64,000 nucleotides of DNA from Haematococcus lacustris (GCA_030144725.1 JASKMD010000028.1:4759919-4823918), one strand, 5' to 3'; positions 33,761 through 44,394 are shown, counted from the first letter of the stretch. A program made the numbers and translations. Notes: generated from the letters alone by a model not told the origin.

Positions 33761-35086
33761 GGTCACCCCGGCCATTGGACCCGCCAATCCGTGCCAGGCC
33801 TGCGCATCGCACCACGCGCTAGTGAGGGGTAGCTGAGGCTATCGCGGTAAGTCACGCGCGCCAAACCTCGCGTTTTGGACTGAAGCCTCCCAGATCACTC
33901 CGCCCGCCATTCCCGCGGACTGTGAACATGGTCGCTCGCTGCAACCTGGGGCTCAACGGGGTGCGACCGTACGTGGGTCGCAGGTCGAAGCGCAAGATTC
34001 CCTGGGTTGGGTCGGGACCCCTCATGGCCCGGGCAATTCCTGACACCTGGCCCGGGACCTGCCTGACACCTGGCCCGAGACCTGCCTAACCCTGCCTCAA
34101 AGCAAGCAGGGCATCTCACTTAGGTGTCAGAAGCACCGTGCGTGGACTTTGTTTCACTATCGTGCACTCTGCTGAAGCCTTGACCCCATCATTCCGGGGC
34201 TCCTTAAACTTTATGGCCAGTGGTCCTTTCCGCGTGCTTCCATCTTTGTCGGATAGCTGGGCGGGTCTATATTAAGGGATGCACCCCCAGGCATGCTCCA
34301 GCACCTCGTGTGGCACATACAATGACAAAATGTGGCACAGGGTGAATGAGGCATGGGGCAATCTCATCACAGGGGGCGATTGGCGGCGTCCTTGGGTGCA
34401 TCCCCGACGGGGTGGACCCTGTGCTGCCGTTGGGCGCCCTCATCGCTGCATTTCTCGCACTGTGCGCGAATCTCAAGCCGAAATGGACCCCGACGTTGTG
34501 CTGCAATGGCACACCAAAAAGCGATACGTGCCAAGGTGGTAAGCAGCGGCAGTGGCAGTGGCGGGAACCTCCATTGTGACATGTAAGGCATATGACATGT
34601 AAGGCCAAGCACCTTCGCTTAAAACCAGCAGCAGCAACTGAGCCAGTATAGCACAAACCGAGCCGGTAGATAAACTGAGCCAATAGAGGAAGTGAGCTAA
34701 TAGAGCCGAAAAAGTTAACAGTGCCATGCACCCGACTTGCACCGACTTCAGCGAAGCGTGTCGTGACTCAGTCTCGTGGTGTAATGAAACGGCTCGGTAG
34801 CATGGCGCACTGCGATGGCCTACTGCGAGGCTGCCTCTATAGTGCGAACTTTGCTACGGACGCCACGGAGCGCCTCGCCACCATGCTCTTAAACGTGGGT
34901 CGCTGCTTGTTTGCGCTATCCCAGTTTTCGACCTGGTGGCGGGCGGTGATCTGGTACAAGGCTTCAGTCCAAAACGCGAGTTTTAGCGCGCGTGACTTAC
35001 CGCGATAGCCTCAGCTACCCCTCACTAGCGCGTGGTGCGATGCGCAGGCCTGGCACGGATTGGCGGGTCCAATGGCCGGGGTGACC
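33761..35086. mobile_element. 1.3 kb DNA transposon with long terminal inverted repeats
   Basis: The two ends are inverted copies of each other: GGTCACCCCGGCCATTGGAC at 33761 and its complement ending at 35086. Near-perfect identity runs about 130 bases (through CGCGTTTTGGACTGAAGCC) and weaker similarity continues for some 100 more. The element is bounded by the direct repeat GTCT (33757-33760 and 35087-35090). The inside has no recognisable transposase; frames at 34279-34742 on both strands are not familiar. It is therefore probably non-autonomous. The 4-bp flank does not settle the superfamily. Confidence 0.85.
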
Positions 35087-35176
35087 GTCTGCTTTCATAC
35101 ATTCATTGACATTGGACATGGTTGTTAAGCAGCCTATAGCTACAGAGCAGCGCCTTCTTCACCAATCCAACTGGCC

Positions 35177-36591
35177 CAGTGTTACCAAACACGGCTGGGC
35201 CGTCTTTTATCGTACACCGTTTTTTCGTATATACTGTACCGTACAATCGTCTTGGCCGTATGGCCGAGAGATCGCATGTTCGATTTCTAGTGAGTCATGA
35301 ACTGTTTCCCATACCAACAGTACCATCACAACATGACGGCGGTGGCAAGATCGGATCATTCTAGCATGACCAACCTATAGATACTACCCATAGTGGTGTG
35401 TGGGCATGGCATGGCTAGAGTAGGCTGGGTTGGCTGCTACTAATGGATCCCACTCGAAGTTGCCCGCTCCGTGTTGCCAGCTCCAGGCTGCTACGCCATG
35501 GGTAGGGTAGGGAGAGGGCTGCGGCGTGGGGTCCTACCTACTATGCCATGTCATTGTGGTGTATGGGCATGGCATGGCTGATGTGAGCTTGTTGGTTGTA
35601 ACTACAAGCGCACGCTTCAAGCTGCCCGCTCCAGGCTGCGGGCTTAATGCTGCCCGCTCCAGGCTGGGGGAGTGGGGGGAGGGGGGAGGGAAGGGAGGAG
35701 ATCTGATGGCTTAGGAGGTGGTGGTGGTGGTGATGGTGGTCAGGGGAGGGTGGGGAGGCTTGCTCCAGGCTGTAAGGTAAGTGGCGCGTAGCAAGTAGAT
35801 TACAATGGTTGAGGTGGTTGTAGGGAAAGGGAGAATGAGACCATTAACCCTGCAGCAGTCAAGCGGTCAGGCAATGTACTTGGAGTCACATGACTGCAAG
35901 ATTAACCACTCACCATTTGCTAGGGTGGGGTTTGTGTGGGGAGCGTCTGTGTCCAAGTGGGGCTGGGCTGGGCTGGGCTGGGCTGGGCTGGGCTGGGCTG
36001 GGCTACTGCTCTTGGCAGCTGCTCATGGCTGCAGCCCCAAGCTACTTATGCACACCTGCTCCTGCAATTTGCGACTTGCACCATGCTTCCTTCTTACTAG
36101 CATCTTGCAACTGCAACTGGTCTACAACGACAGATGTGGCAGTAACATACCAAGTCGTCCAGCTCCTCAACATGCACTTCTGCGGCCCCGCGTTGCTTTT
36201 GCCGATGGCTGTCTTTTGGGCTTGTAGTTCGCTTGCGTTCTGCCTCCCTTGCCAGAAGCTGTGACTTCAGTTCGCTGTCGGGCATCAGGCATGTCGCGAC
36301 ATCTCTTCCGCTGCCGTAATGTGCTGGCATAGGCGTGTGACAATAGTTGCGGCGAACTCCAACTTGCAGTTTCGACACTGGAATCTCGGGGACCCGCTAT
36401 CTTGCTGAAGTTGTTGATAAGAATCATGTACAGCTTTATTTAGCTCCTTGGGTACAGGCATCGCTCTGTGCCGCCAAAGGCCGCGGACCACCGTGTATAC
36501 GGTCTGTATAAACGGAAAAATACAATGTCATTTCCGGAAAAACGATTATACGGCAAAAACGGACCGTTTTGGACCGTATTTGGTAACACTG
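35177..36591. mobile_element. hAT-type DNA transposon, probably non-autonomous
   Basis: The ends are CAGTGTTACCAAAC at 35177 and TTTGGTAACACTG ending at 36591, an inverted pair with the CAGTG start typical of hAT elements. The flanks are a perfect 8-bp duplication, AACTGGCC (35169-35176 and 36592-36599), the hAT length. On the minus strand near 36290-36490 a frame reads FQCRNCKLEF with downstream His residues, which resembles the BED zinc finger found at the N-terminus of hAT transposases; the catalytic part and the dimerisation domain are missing. A GGGCT run sits at 35961-36003. Confidence 0.88.
35961..36003. repeat. GGGCT pentanucleotide run
   Basis: Eight or so copies of GGGCT inside the hAT element. 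Confidence 0.9.
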
Positions 36592-36599
36592 AACTGGCC

Positions 36600-38579
36600 A
36601 CAAGTAAGGAGCGTCCGGGGCTGTATCATATTATATGATATATACAATGTATCATGATAATATCATTATATCTCATTATAAGCCCTGTTTCTGCAGCGCA
36701 AGACGCCTGCAAGGACCCTATGTCCCTCGCGCACTGGTCGTAACCGTGCGCGTTGAGGTTCGGGTGGCAGTTAGGCGGCAGTTGGCCGGCAGTACTGGCA
36801 GTGTATCGTGCACGGGGGTCAGAGCAGTTGAGCCAGATGAGCCAGAGCAGTTGTTTCTTGCTGCCATCTCCCAAAATCCTCAGCGTGAGCAACATGAGCC
36901 AAACGACGGGCTAACACAAGTGCAGAGGTGGCACCGCTGGCAGCTACAAGCGCGATACATACCCCATCCCTCAGCCCAGCCTCGAGAAGTGCAACGCGCC
37001 TTACGCCGCTTAGACCTTGTATTTGGGCAGGTCGCGTTTGCTTTCGTGAACAATGTCCACCTCCAGTCCATCTTTCAACTTTTGGGCGTGGATGTGCCTT
37101 AGGAGAAGCACCATCGCATTGAGATGTTAGTTAGTGTATGCTCCTCCCTTCCCTCCCTACCCACCACACCACCACCTCCCAAGCCATTGACCCATCATCC
37201 TTTCTGTGCCACCGGCAGTGCATGTGTTGTGCATGTTGACGAAGCAACCTCTTGATAACCTGGAGGCTGCAGCAGCAGGCCAGCAGCACCAGCAGGCTGC
37301 AGCTGCAGGCCAGCAGCACCTGGAGGCTGCAGCAGCAGGCCAGCAGCACCTGGAGGCTGCAGCAGCAGGCCAGCAGCACCTGGAGGCTGCAGCAGCAGGC
37401 CAGCAGAATCTGGAGGCTGCAGCAGCAGGCCAGGGAGCATGCCAGCAACACTTGCAGATTGGTACCCCCACTAAACCACCCTGTGTAGGAGGGCTTTGCG
37501 ATCGTGGTAGAGGAGCTACGCGTCAAGGCCAACATCCCCACATGAGGGTCTCCAAGGCCATCCCTGCTGCTGGCAGAGGGCTTGTCGTAGGGTAGGATGG
37601 CTGTGTGTGTCTTGCTGCCGCTAGTGTGTCGTGTGTGGGTGTGAGCAGCAGGTTGGCCATGTGTGGCACCATGCCTTGTAGCAGCCTAGAAATCTCATAT
37701 GTCATATGTGTGTGTGAGCAGCCCGTCCATGAGCCCTACTGGTGAGTAGCGACCTGTTGCAACGAGCAAGTTTCATCCTGTAAAGTCCTGATTGAACGGG
37801 CGAAAGTCTGCGGTTATCAGGAGTCGAACTAGAGTCGCCAAGGTGACTTGGGATGTATCATAAGTGTATCATGATAATCATGATATGCCTAATCTTCCAT
37901 ATACGTGTATCATGAGATATCATGATACATGCCGCTCCCTAGCCACAAGTACCAACGCAAAGGCAAAAAAGCCCCTCTCATTAAGGATGGTGTTTTGTCT
38001 GTGTGGAGTTATACTGGAGGTTTGCGACGGCCAGTGTGAGGGGAGTGAGGAGGTTTGCGCCCCGACGCACCGACGGCCGTTCTTCTCGCAGCGGCTATCA
38101 GCCGCTTGCGCTGATCATTATGGGCGTCGCAACTCACGTTGAAGTAGCTTTGCAGGGTGTGACCCGAGCCTATGAGACCTGCGAGGGAACAAGCCAGTCC
38201 ATCACCAGCTATGTAGGACTGCTATGTAAGATGCTATGTTTCGGTCGAAGTGGTCCGCAAGGGTCCGCAGCCCGCAGTCCGGGCCGAAAGAACTCGCGAG
38301 CGTCGGCTCCACTGATGTCGCTGCGTTCTGAGCTAGCCATTGCCGCACACAGAACACCAGTCTCCCTGGGCAAGAACACTCGAGTTCCATGTGCAGTGTC
38401 ACTGTGACTGCCAGGCCTTGTTCCCGTGCACTGCCAGGCCCCAGCCTCATCGCAGAGCTAGTTCGTGAGTATGTTCAGGAACGATATGCTGAAGAGCGTG
38501 CGCACACGCGCAGCCTCCAGATAGGACTTATACATACAAGTCATATGGTCAAGATGCCTACACATCAGCTCCATCCTGC
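36600..38579. other. Non-genic stretch with palindromes and a possible transposon remnant
   Basis: AT-rich palindromic runs built from TATCATGATA occur at 36614-36690 and again at 37857-37948, in partly inverted orientation; they may be ends of one degraded element, but no target duplication is visible. A frame on the plus strand (36635-37102) ends in a protein-like stretch (LFLAAISQNPQREQ) without a recognised domain. A 30-bp minisatellite lies at 37259-37432. Confidence 0.45.
37259..37432. repeat. 30 bp minisatellite
   Basis: The unit CTGGAGGCTGCAGCAGCAGG plus CCAGCAGCAC repeats almost six times with few changes. The frames translate it as ten-residue repeats on both strands, with no sign of a gene around it. 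Confidence 0.95.
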
Positions 38580-39116
38580 TGCCGGCTATGCTCCGGCTGG
38601 TGCCAGCACCCCTGCAGCTAGTGGGTAGGGTGGTGCTGCTGCCAGCTGTGCTCCTGGTGGTGCCAGCACCCCTACAGCTAGTGGGTAGGGTGGTGCTGCT
38701 GCCAGCTGTGCTCCTAGGTGGTGCCAGCACCCCTGCAGCTAGTGGGTAGGGTGGTGCTGCTGCCAGATGTGCTCTTGGTGGTGCTAGCACCCCTACAGCT
38801 AGTGGGTAGGGTGGTGCTGCTGCCAGATGTGCTCTTGGTGGTGCCAGCACCCCTACAGCTAGTGGGTAGGGTGGTGCTGCTGCCAGATGTGCTCTTGGTG
38901 GTGCCAGCACCCCTACAGCTAGTGGGTAGGGTGGTGCTGCTGCCAGATGTGCTCTTGGTGGTGCTAGCACCCCTACAGCTAGTGGGTAGGGTGGTGCTGC
39001 TGCCAGATGTGCTCTTGGTGGTGCCAGCACCCCTACAGCTAGTGGGTAGGGTGGTGCTGCTGCCAGATGTGCTCTTGGTGGTGCCAGCACCTACTGCAGC
39101 TAGTGGCGTAGGGTGG
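38580..39116. repeat. 60 bp minisatellite, open in several frames
   Basis: Nine units of about 60 bases, each containing GTGCCAGCACCCCTACAGCT and AGTGGGTAGGGTGGTGCTGC. Because the unit is a multiple of three, the minus strand keeps a 210-codon frame (38458-39090) of 20-residue repeats (VLAPPRAHLAAAPPYPLAVG), and the plus strand has a similar frame (38718-39284). Neither has splice or start evidence. Confidence 0.95.
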
Positions 39117-39291
39117 TGCTGCTATAGGAGGGTTGGCAGACTTCAAAATCCCGTCTTGCTTACAGTGTATGCCACGTACATTGAACAAGAGCAGAGCGGG
39201 TTACAATTGTGTAGCCAGCGGGTTACAATTGTGTACTCCAAGCAAGGCTACGACACATGCACCTGGACATGTACATGCACATGAACCTACA

Positions 39292-39770
39292 CTAGCAGCC
39301 TAGTCTCTGCTCCAAGTTGTTCAATATTGCTGCGTATGCTGCATACACATCTTGAGCCGCGCCCTGCCAAGCTCCTGAGAGGGCATGACTGCCAATCACT
39401 GCCCGCTTCATGCCACAAAACAATGCATAGCCACTTTGGGGCTGCTTGCCAGCTGCATCATCCTTCACAGGCAGCTGCAGGGCTTGGGCAAGCGCCTTCT
39501 TGACATGGGTAGGCATTCGTGTGACAACTTCTTTGAGGGCGTGAGACTGCTTGCATCCCCTCTCACGCGCTGCGCGCACCATCTCAGTCACAAGCAGGTC
39601 AGCTGAGGCTGCAATGTGATGGGTTGCTGTATTTGAGGAGCCAGCAGTAGTGCCTAGGGCTGTCAGGGCAGCAGCTGCAGCTGGTGAGCATGGGGGTGTT
39701 GCTGCAGGAGCGCCCCGAGCTGCCAGGGCAGCAGTGGGGGGTGATGGGAAAGCAAGTTGCCTTCTGACCC
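39292..39770 (-). CDS. Possible 3' exon of an unidentified protein
   Basis: The minus-strand frame ends in normal-looking protein: [20 protein letters not shown], then [19 protein letters not shown] and [15 protein letters not shown], finishing [10 protein letters not shown] before a stop at 39292. The last part has a faint HMG-box look (SGYxLF...KR) that I would not rely on. Upstream the frame runs into the GGGGA array as PPLPS repeats. An acidic piece at 41432-41640 on the same strand (DSDVDDEVVEPVQLARQPAG) could be an upstream exon with the arrays inside an intron. It is not recognised. Confidence 0.3.
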
Positions 39771-39776
39771 AAACCG

Positions 39777-40338
39777 AGGGGAGGGGAGGGGAGGGGAGGG
39801 GAGGGGAGGGGAGGGGAGGGGAGGGGAGGGGAGGGGAGGGGAGGGGAGGGGAGGGGAGGGGAGGGGAGGGGAGGGGAGGGGAGGGGAGGGGAGGGGAGGG
39901 GAGGGGAGGGGAGGGGAGGGGAGGGGAGGGGAGGGGAGGGGAGGGGAGGGGAGGGGAGGGGAGGGGAGGGGAGGGGAGGGGAGGGGAGGGGAGGGGAGGG
40001 GAGGGGAGGGGAGGGGAGGGGAGGGGAGGGGAGGGGAGGGGAGGGGAGGGAGGGGAGGGGAGGGGAGGGGAGGGGAGGGGAGGGGAGGGGAGGGGAGGGG
40101 AGGGGAGGGGAGGGGAGGGGAGGGGAGGGGAGGGGAGGGGAGGGGAGGGGAGGGGAGGGGAGGGGAGGGGAGGGGAGGGGAGGGGAGGGGAGGGGAGGGG
40201 AGGGGAGGGGAGGGGAGGGGAGGGGAGGGGAGGGGAGGGGAGGGGAGGGGAGGGGAGGGGAGGGGAGGGGAGGGGAGGGGAGGGGAGGGGAGGGGAGGGG
40301 AGGGGAGGGGAGGGGAGGGGAGGGGAGGGGAGGGGAGG
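39777..40338. repeat. GGGGA pentanucleotide array
   Basis: About 112 copies of GGGGA in a row, with one single-base slip near 40050. The strands are purely purine and purely pyrimidine, so it can form triplex and G-quadruplex structures. Frames of up to 466 codons across it are artefacts of the five-base unit having no stop codon. Confidence 0.98.
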
Positions 40339-41205
40339 AGCAGCAGGGCTGGGCAGCAGGGCTGGGCAGCAGGGCTGCCCCAGGGCTGGGCAGCAGAGCT
40401 TGGCAGCAGGGCTGGGCAGCAGGGCTGGGCAGCAGGGCTGTCCAGCAGGGCTGTCCAGCAGGGCTGCCCCAGGGCTGGGCAGCAGGGCTGGGCAGCAGGG
40501 CTGGGCAGCAAGGCTGGGCAGCAGGGCTGCCTTAGGGCAGGGCTGGCCCAGGGCTGGGCAGCAGGGCTGCGACAGGGCTGGGCAGCAGCACTGAGCAGCA
40601 GGGCTGGGCAGCAGGGCTGGGCAGCAGGGCTGGGCAGCAGGGCTGGGCAGCAGGGCTGGGCAGCAGGGCTGGGCAGCAGGGCTGGGCAGCAAGGCTGGGC
40701 AGCAGGGCTGCCTCAGGGCAGGGCTGGCCCAGGGCTGGGCAGCAGGGCTGCGCCAGGGCTGGGCAGCAGGGCTGAGCAGCAGGGCTGGGCAGCAGGGCTG
40801 GGCAGCAGGGCTGGGCAGCAGGGCTGCCCCAGGGCTGGGCAGCAGGGCTGAGCAGCAGGGCTGGGCAGCAGGGCTGGGCAGCAGGGCTGGGCAGCAGGGC
40901 TGGGCAGCAGGGCTGGGCAGCAGGGCTGGGCAGCAAGGCTGGGCAGCAGGGCTGCCTCAGGGCAGGGCTGGCCCAGGGCTGGGCAGCAGGGCTGCGCCAG
41001 GGCTGGGCAGCAGGGCTGAGCAGCAGGGCTGGGCAGCAGGGCTGGGCAGCAGGGCTGGGCAGCAGGGCTGCCCCAGGGCTGGGCAGCAGGGCTGGGCAGC
41101 AGGGCTGGGCAGCAGGGCTGGGCAGCAGGGCTGGGCAGCAGGGCTGGGCAGCAGGGCTGGGCAGCAGGGCTGTCCGGGGGCTGGGCAGCAGGGGGGCCCT
41201 GGGGC
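40339..41205. repeat. GGGCTGGGCAGCA minisatellite with higher-order units
   Basis: A 13-15 bp unit (GGGCTGGGCAGCAG) repeats about 60 times. A larger block containing GCCTCAGGGCAGGGCTGGCC recurs at about 40705 and 40950 with a related block near 40520, so the array has grown by copying units of about 220-245 bases. Confidence 0.95.
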
Positions 41206-41820
41206 TGGGCAGGAAGGGGGCCCCTACACTAGGCTGGGTTGTGTTAGGCAACTGGCTGGGCTGGTGGCTGCTCACAGCTTGCATCCCCTCAATCAGCTGT
41301 CAAAAGGGGGTAAATGCATCATGCATGCACCATCTTGCCAGCCTTGGCAGAGTCCAACAGCTCTAGTCCCAGAGGTTGCTGTCGCAAGTCATTGTGTTTG
41401 GCTTCATCTGCTGACGCCTGTAATGGGTGAGCTACTCAAGATGAGAGTGTTCCTCTAGTGCTCCTGTGCAGCATCGCGCGACAAAGTTAACTTCGTGCAT
41501 TGTGCATAGTGCATAGTGCATTGCCAGTGCCTGTGCTTCCAACCACCCAGCGGGCTGTCTAGCCAACTGCACTGGCTCCACAACTTCGTCGTCGACATCG
41601 CTATCAGGTTGGGTCGTGACAGAACGCTTTCTTGCTAGTAGAGCCAGCGGGCCTCTTGTCTTTGCGCTGACCACCACTGCCTGGCCCGCCCATCGGAGAA
41701 CCCAGAAAATAACCCCCCCGGCTTTTGGTTAAAAGGTGTTTTGCACCGCGGCCGTGCAAAAAGTCCGTGCAAACCATCTCGGTGGGGGGTCACACCCCGT
41801 GCAAAACATCCGGTTTATTG
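41206..41820. other. Region between the satellite and the Fanzor-like cluster
   Basis: It includes the acidic minus-strand frame noted for 39292-39770 and, near 41735-41810, repeated GTGCAAAA motifs in both orientations around TTTTGCACCGCGGCCGTGCA. No gene could be supported. Confidence 0.4.
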
Positions 41821-41940
41821 CCCAGTTATGTTTCCGTGCGCATGGTATAAGCGCCTTCCACTTACACTATGTGACAGGGCTATAGCCTATAGCCTAGATC
41901 TGGCATGACAAACATGCACATATTGCCAGGTGGAAGCAGC
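41821..41940 (-). other. Conserved 3' flank of Fanzor-like copy 3
   Basis: Downstream of the stop on the minus strand this non-coding stretch shares ordered blocks with the flanks of copies 2 and 4: GCCCCCTCTTGAGCTG, GTCATGCCA followed by TCTAGGCTATAG, then TAGTGTAAGTGGAAGGCGC. In Fanzor and TnpB elements the guide RNA is encoded at this position, so it is a candidate omega-RNA or element end. Confidence 0.5.
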
Positions 41941-42330
41941 TCAAGAGGGGGCACATTGCTGTGCCTTAGGCTGTTGCTGATGTTGGGCCTTGCGTGGCCG
42001 GTTTCGCAGCCGCTTGTAGCCCAGGCCTGGGTACACCTTGCCCATGGCCGGCAGCTCAGGCAGGTCCGGCCACAAGCACAGCTCCAGCGTGCGCCACCTG
42101 CTCTCCTCAATGCACTGGATGTTCAGCGCTGAATTGCAGTCCCTGCTCACCCACCTGCCTGGCTGTGGTGCTTGTGTAGCACCTTACGGCAGGCCTGCAG
42201 CACAGCCTTGGCACCCTACCCACCCCGTGTGCCAAGGCCGGCGATACCAACGAACACCACCACCCCCTCTGCTGCTGCTGAGACACCAAAATCCAGATGC
42301 ATGGGCACCCCGGACACACAATGCGCACGA
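41941..42330 (-). mobile_element. Fanzor-like copy 3, degenerate 3' fragment
   Basis: The minus strand reads SRDCNSALNIQ, then RWRTLELCLWPDLPELPAMG and GLGYKRL, close to copies 2 and 4. Upstream it can be followed as GLGTRGG-stop-GAKAVLQACRKV, matching GWGADAVLQAYCKVV of copy 2 apart from the in-frame stop. The zinc-ribbon region that lies between these parts in copy 2 is missing, as in copy 4. It is dead as a gene. Confidence 0.7.
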
Positions 42331-42548
42331 CATCTGGGGGTGGACTGGGTCATGGCATGAAGCCATGTGGGGGCCATCTACTGACATGGGGGCGGAAATG
42401 TACTAGCCTACCGTCAGCCCCCTTGTCCCTCACCAGGGCCTCCACTTGAGCCGGACCAGTAGTGGCCACTAGCGCCCACTAACGGGAATACTAGGGATCA
42501 CTAGTGGCCCGACTCAGATGGTGTTAATGGGCTGTGTGGACCCCATCT
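42331..42548. other. Spacer between Fanzor-like copies 3 and 2
   Basis: No gene is seen. It contains the inverted pair ACTCAGATGG (about 42514) and CCATCTGAGT (about 42543), which may be an element end. Confidence 0.4.
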
Positions 42549-42695
42549 GAGTCGACTGTGTGTACCCGGTGCACATGGACATGGTGCATGAGTGCCTACC
42601 ACCTACACTACTGCCGCGGGGGCTATTGTGTAGAGTTGGCATGAGCAACATGCGCTGATTGTGAGCTGATGACACCTCAACAAAGGGGGCACACA
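42549..42695 (-). other. Conserved 3' flank of Fanzor-like copy 2
   Basis: The minus strand after the stop has the same order of blocks as copies 3 and 4: GTGCCCCCT, CTCATGCCAACTCTA, then AGTAGTGTAGGTGGTAGGC and ATGTCCATGTGCAC. It is non-coding yet similar in all three, so it probably belongs to the mobile unit. Confidence 0.5.
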
Positions 42696-44237
42696 CTACT
42701 GTGCCACAGCAGGCTGCTGCTGCTGCTGGGCCTTGGGTGGCTTGTCTTGCAGCCGCTTGTAGCCCAGGCCGGGGTACTCCTTGCCCTTGGCTGGCAGAGC
42801 TCCCTGCTCTGGCCAGTAGCACAGCTCCAGCGGGCGCCACCTGCTCTCTCCAATGCGCTGCATGTTCAGCGCTGCATTGCAGTCCCTGTCCAGCCACCTG
42901 GCTGGCTGTGGTGCTGGTGTTGCTTTGGCAGCCTTGCCCTGGCCCTTGCCCTTGCCCTCAGTGGGCTCGTTGGGCTCAGCTGCCTGTTCAGCCTTGGTGC
43001 GCTTGCGGCGCTTAGCCGGCGGGGGAGTGCTGGGCCCTGGCTCTGGGGCTGCTGGCTGTGTGGCTTCCTGGCTGCTGAGTAGGGCCTGCGGGGGCTTGCG
43101 GGGGCCCACTACTGGGCACCACATCAGGCCCCGCACTGGCTGGTCACGCTGCTGGCTCCAGGCTGGCCGCAGCAGGCGGAGTTCCACCTGCCCTGCTGGG
43201 GGCTGCCTTGCTGGGGGCTTCCAGTCTGCACGCCTGGTGGGCTGTTCATGGTCCAGCTCCTCCTCACAGGGATGCTGGCCATTCATCGCTGAGCTGACCC
43301 GGGTGGTGCGGTGCTCATCCACAAGCACCACCCTGCCCCGCAGCTGGTCTGAGCCCCTGGACCTGCACACAACCTTGCAGTAGGCCTGCAACACCGCATC
43401 AGCACCCCAACCTCCCCCAGTGCCAATGCTAGTTGCACCAAAGAACACCAACTGCTTGGCACCCCCATGGCGCTCCATGGACACCTCCACCATGTCCTCC
43501 TCCAACTGCAGCCATGCACACAAGGCACACACATGGTGGGTGACATGGTGGCACCAGGTGAGGCATGGCACCCTTCACCCTTCAGTCCCTTACCCTCCCT
43601 CACCTGCTTAGAGAACTGCTTCAGCGCCCGGTCCTGGGCTCCGTACAGCCTCAGCCGCTGTTGTGCCCACTTGGGGTCCAGGTACACCTCCCACACCGCG
43701 TCCCAGGTGGCCAGGGTGACAGTGATGTGCTTCAGGGTGGCCACCAGGGAGGTGCCGGCTAGGCTTGCTGCTGCCAGGCCAAGACTGAGAAAAGAACTGT
43801 GAGAGGTGAGAGGTGTTAGAGGTGAGAGGTGTGAGAGGTGAGAGGTGTTAGAGGGGGAAATACCTAGAACTAAGAAAAACCAGAGTTTTATGGGGAAGGG
43901 AGCTAAAGGAGAAGGGGGAGAGACGCCGTCTGTCTCCACAGTCCTCTCGAATTTAGACCCCTTGTTGCGAAGCTTGCCCGTGGGAACACAAACAATGCAG
44001 GGACACACAAGGCGGGGGCGGCCTTTTACCTATCGCCTTTTCGTTCCCCAGCCATCCCGGCGCTCCTGTCGTTGTTTCACTTGAGGGAAACGAGACGCTG
44101 CGATGGAACAAACAGGATCGACGGGTTGTTACACAGCGCGTAACTCACGTAACTCACAGCAAGGGACACGAACCTTTCGGTTTCTTGGCCGGGCTCTTCT
44201 TTTGCTTGTCGGTGCCCTTCCGCTTCTTCATACTCAT
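42696..44237 (-). mobile_element. Fanzor-like nuclease copy 2, best preserved C-terminal half
   Basis: Known: Fanzor proteins are eukaryotic TnpB relatives that cut DNA under RNA guidance. Minus-strand pieces in order: a Lys-rich start (MSMKKRKGTDKQKKSPAKK, 44237-44175, NLS-like), a fragment FERTVETDGVS (about 43965-43930; TDGVS is typical of Fanzors), an exon 43784-43604 (TWDAVWEVYLDPKWAQQRL) with a good donor, and a 269-codon exon 43505-42696. That exon has VVLVDEHRTTRVSS, the counterpart of the TnpB TS-x-x-C region, and LDRDCNAALNMQ, the RuvC-III motif with the catalytic Asp, separated by a Lys/Pro-rich insert. Most recognition-lobe exons and RuvC-I are missing, and the zinc-ribbon Cys residues are largely gone (VSSAM; only GLMWC keeps one). 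It is therefore an internally deleted copy and probably inactive, although the last exon is still open. Confidence 0.68.
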
Positions 44238-44394
44238 TACGCGATGTGCAATAGGACGGGCGGTGTCCTTTTCAAGCAACTTGGGTTTCCCGAGACATTC
44301 ATGGAGTGATGATCATCCCACCATAGTCCACGGCACAAGGAAAGCAAGCGGCTTGTGCAAACCGCACCAGCAAACCGCCCACTAAGACCCAGAT

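Noticed and set aside
39650..40851. Open frames of 282-466 codons on both strands ([18 protein letters not shown] repeats)
   Set aside because: They are read through GGGGA and GGGCTGGGCAGCA arrays, whose units contain no stop codon in any frame; both strands are equally open.
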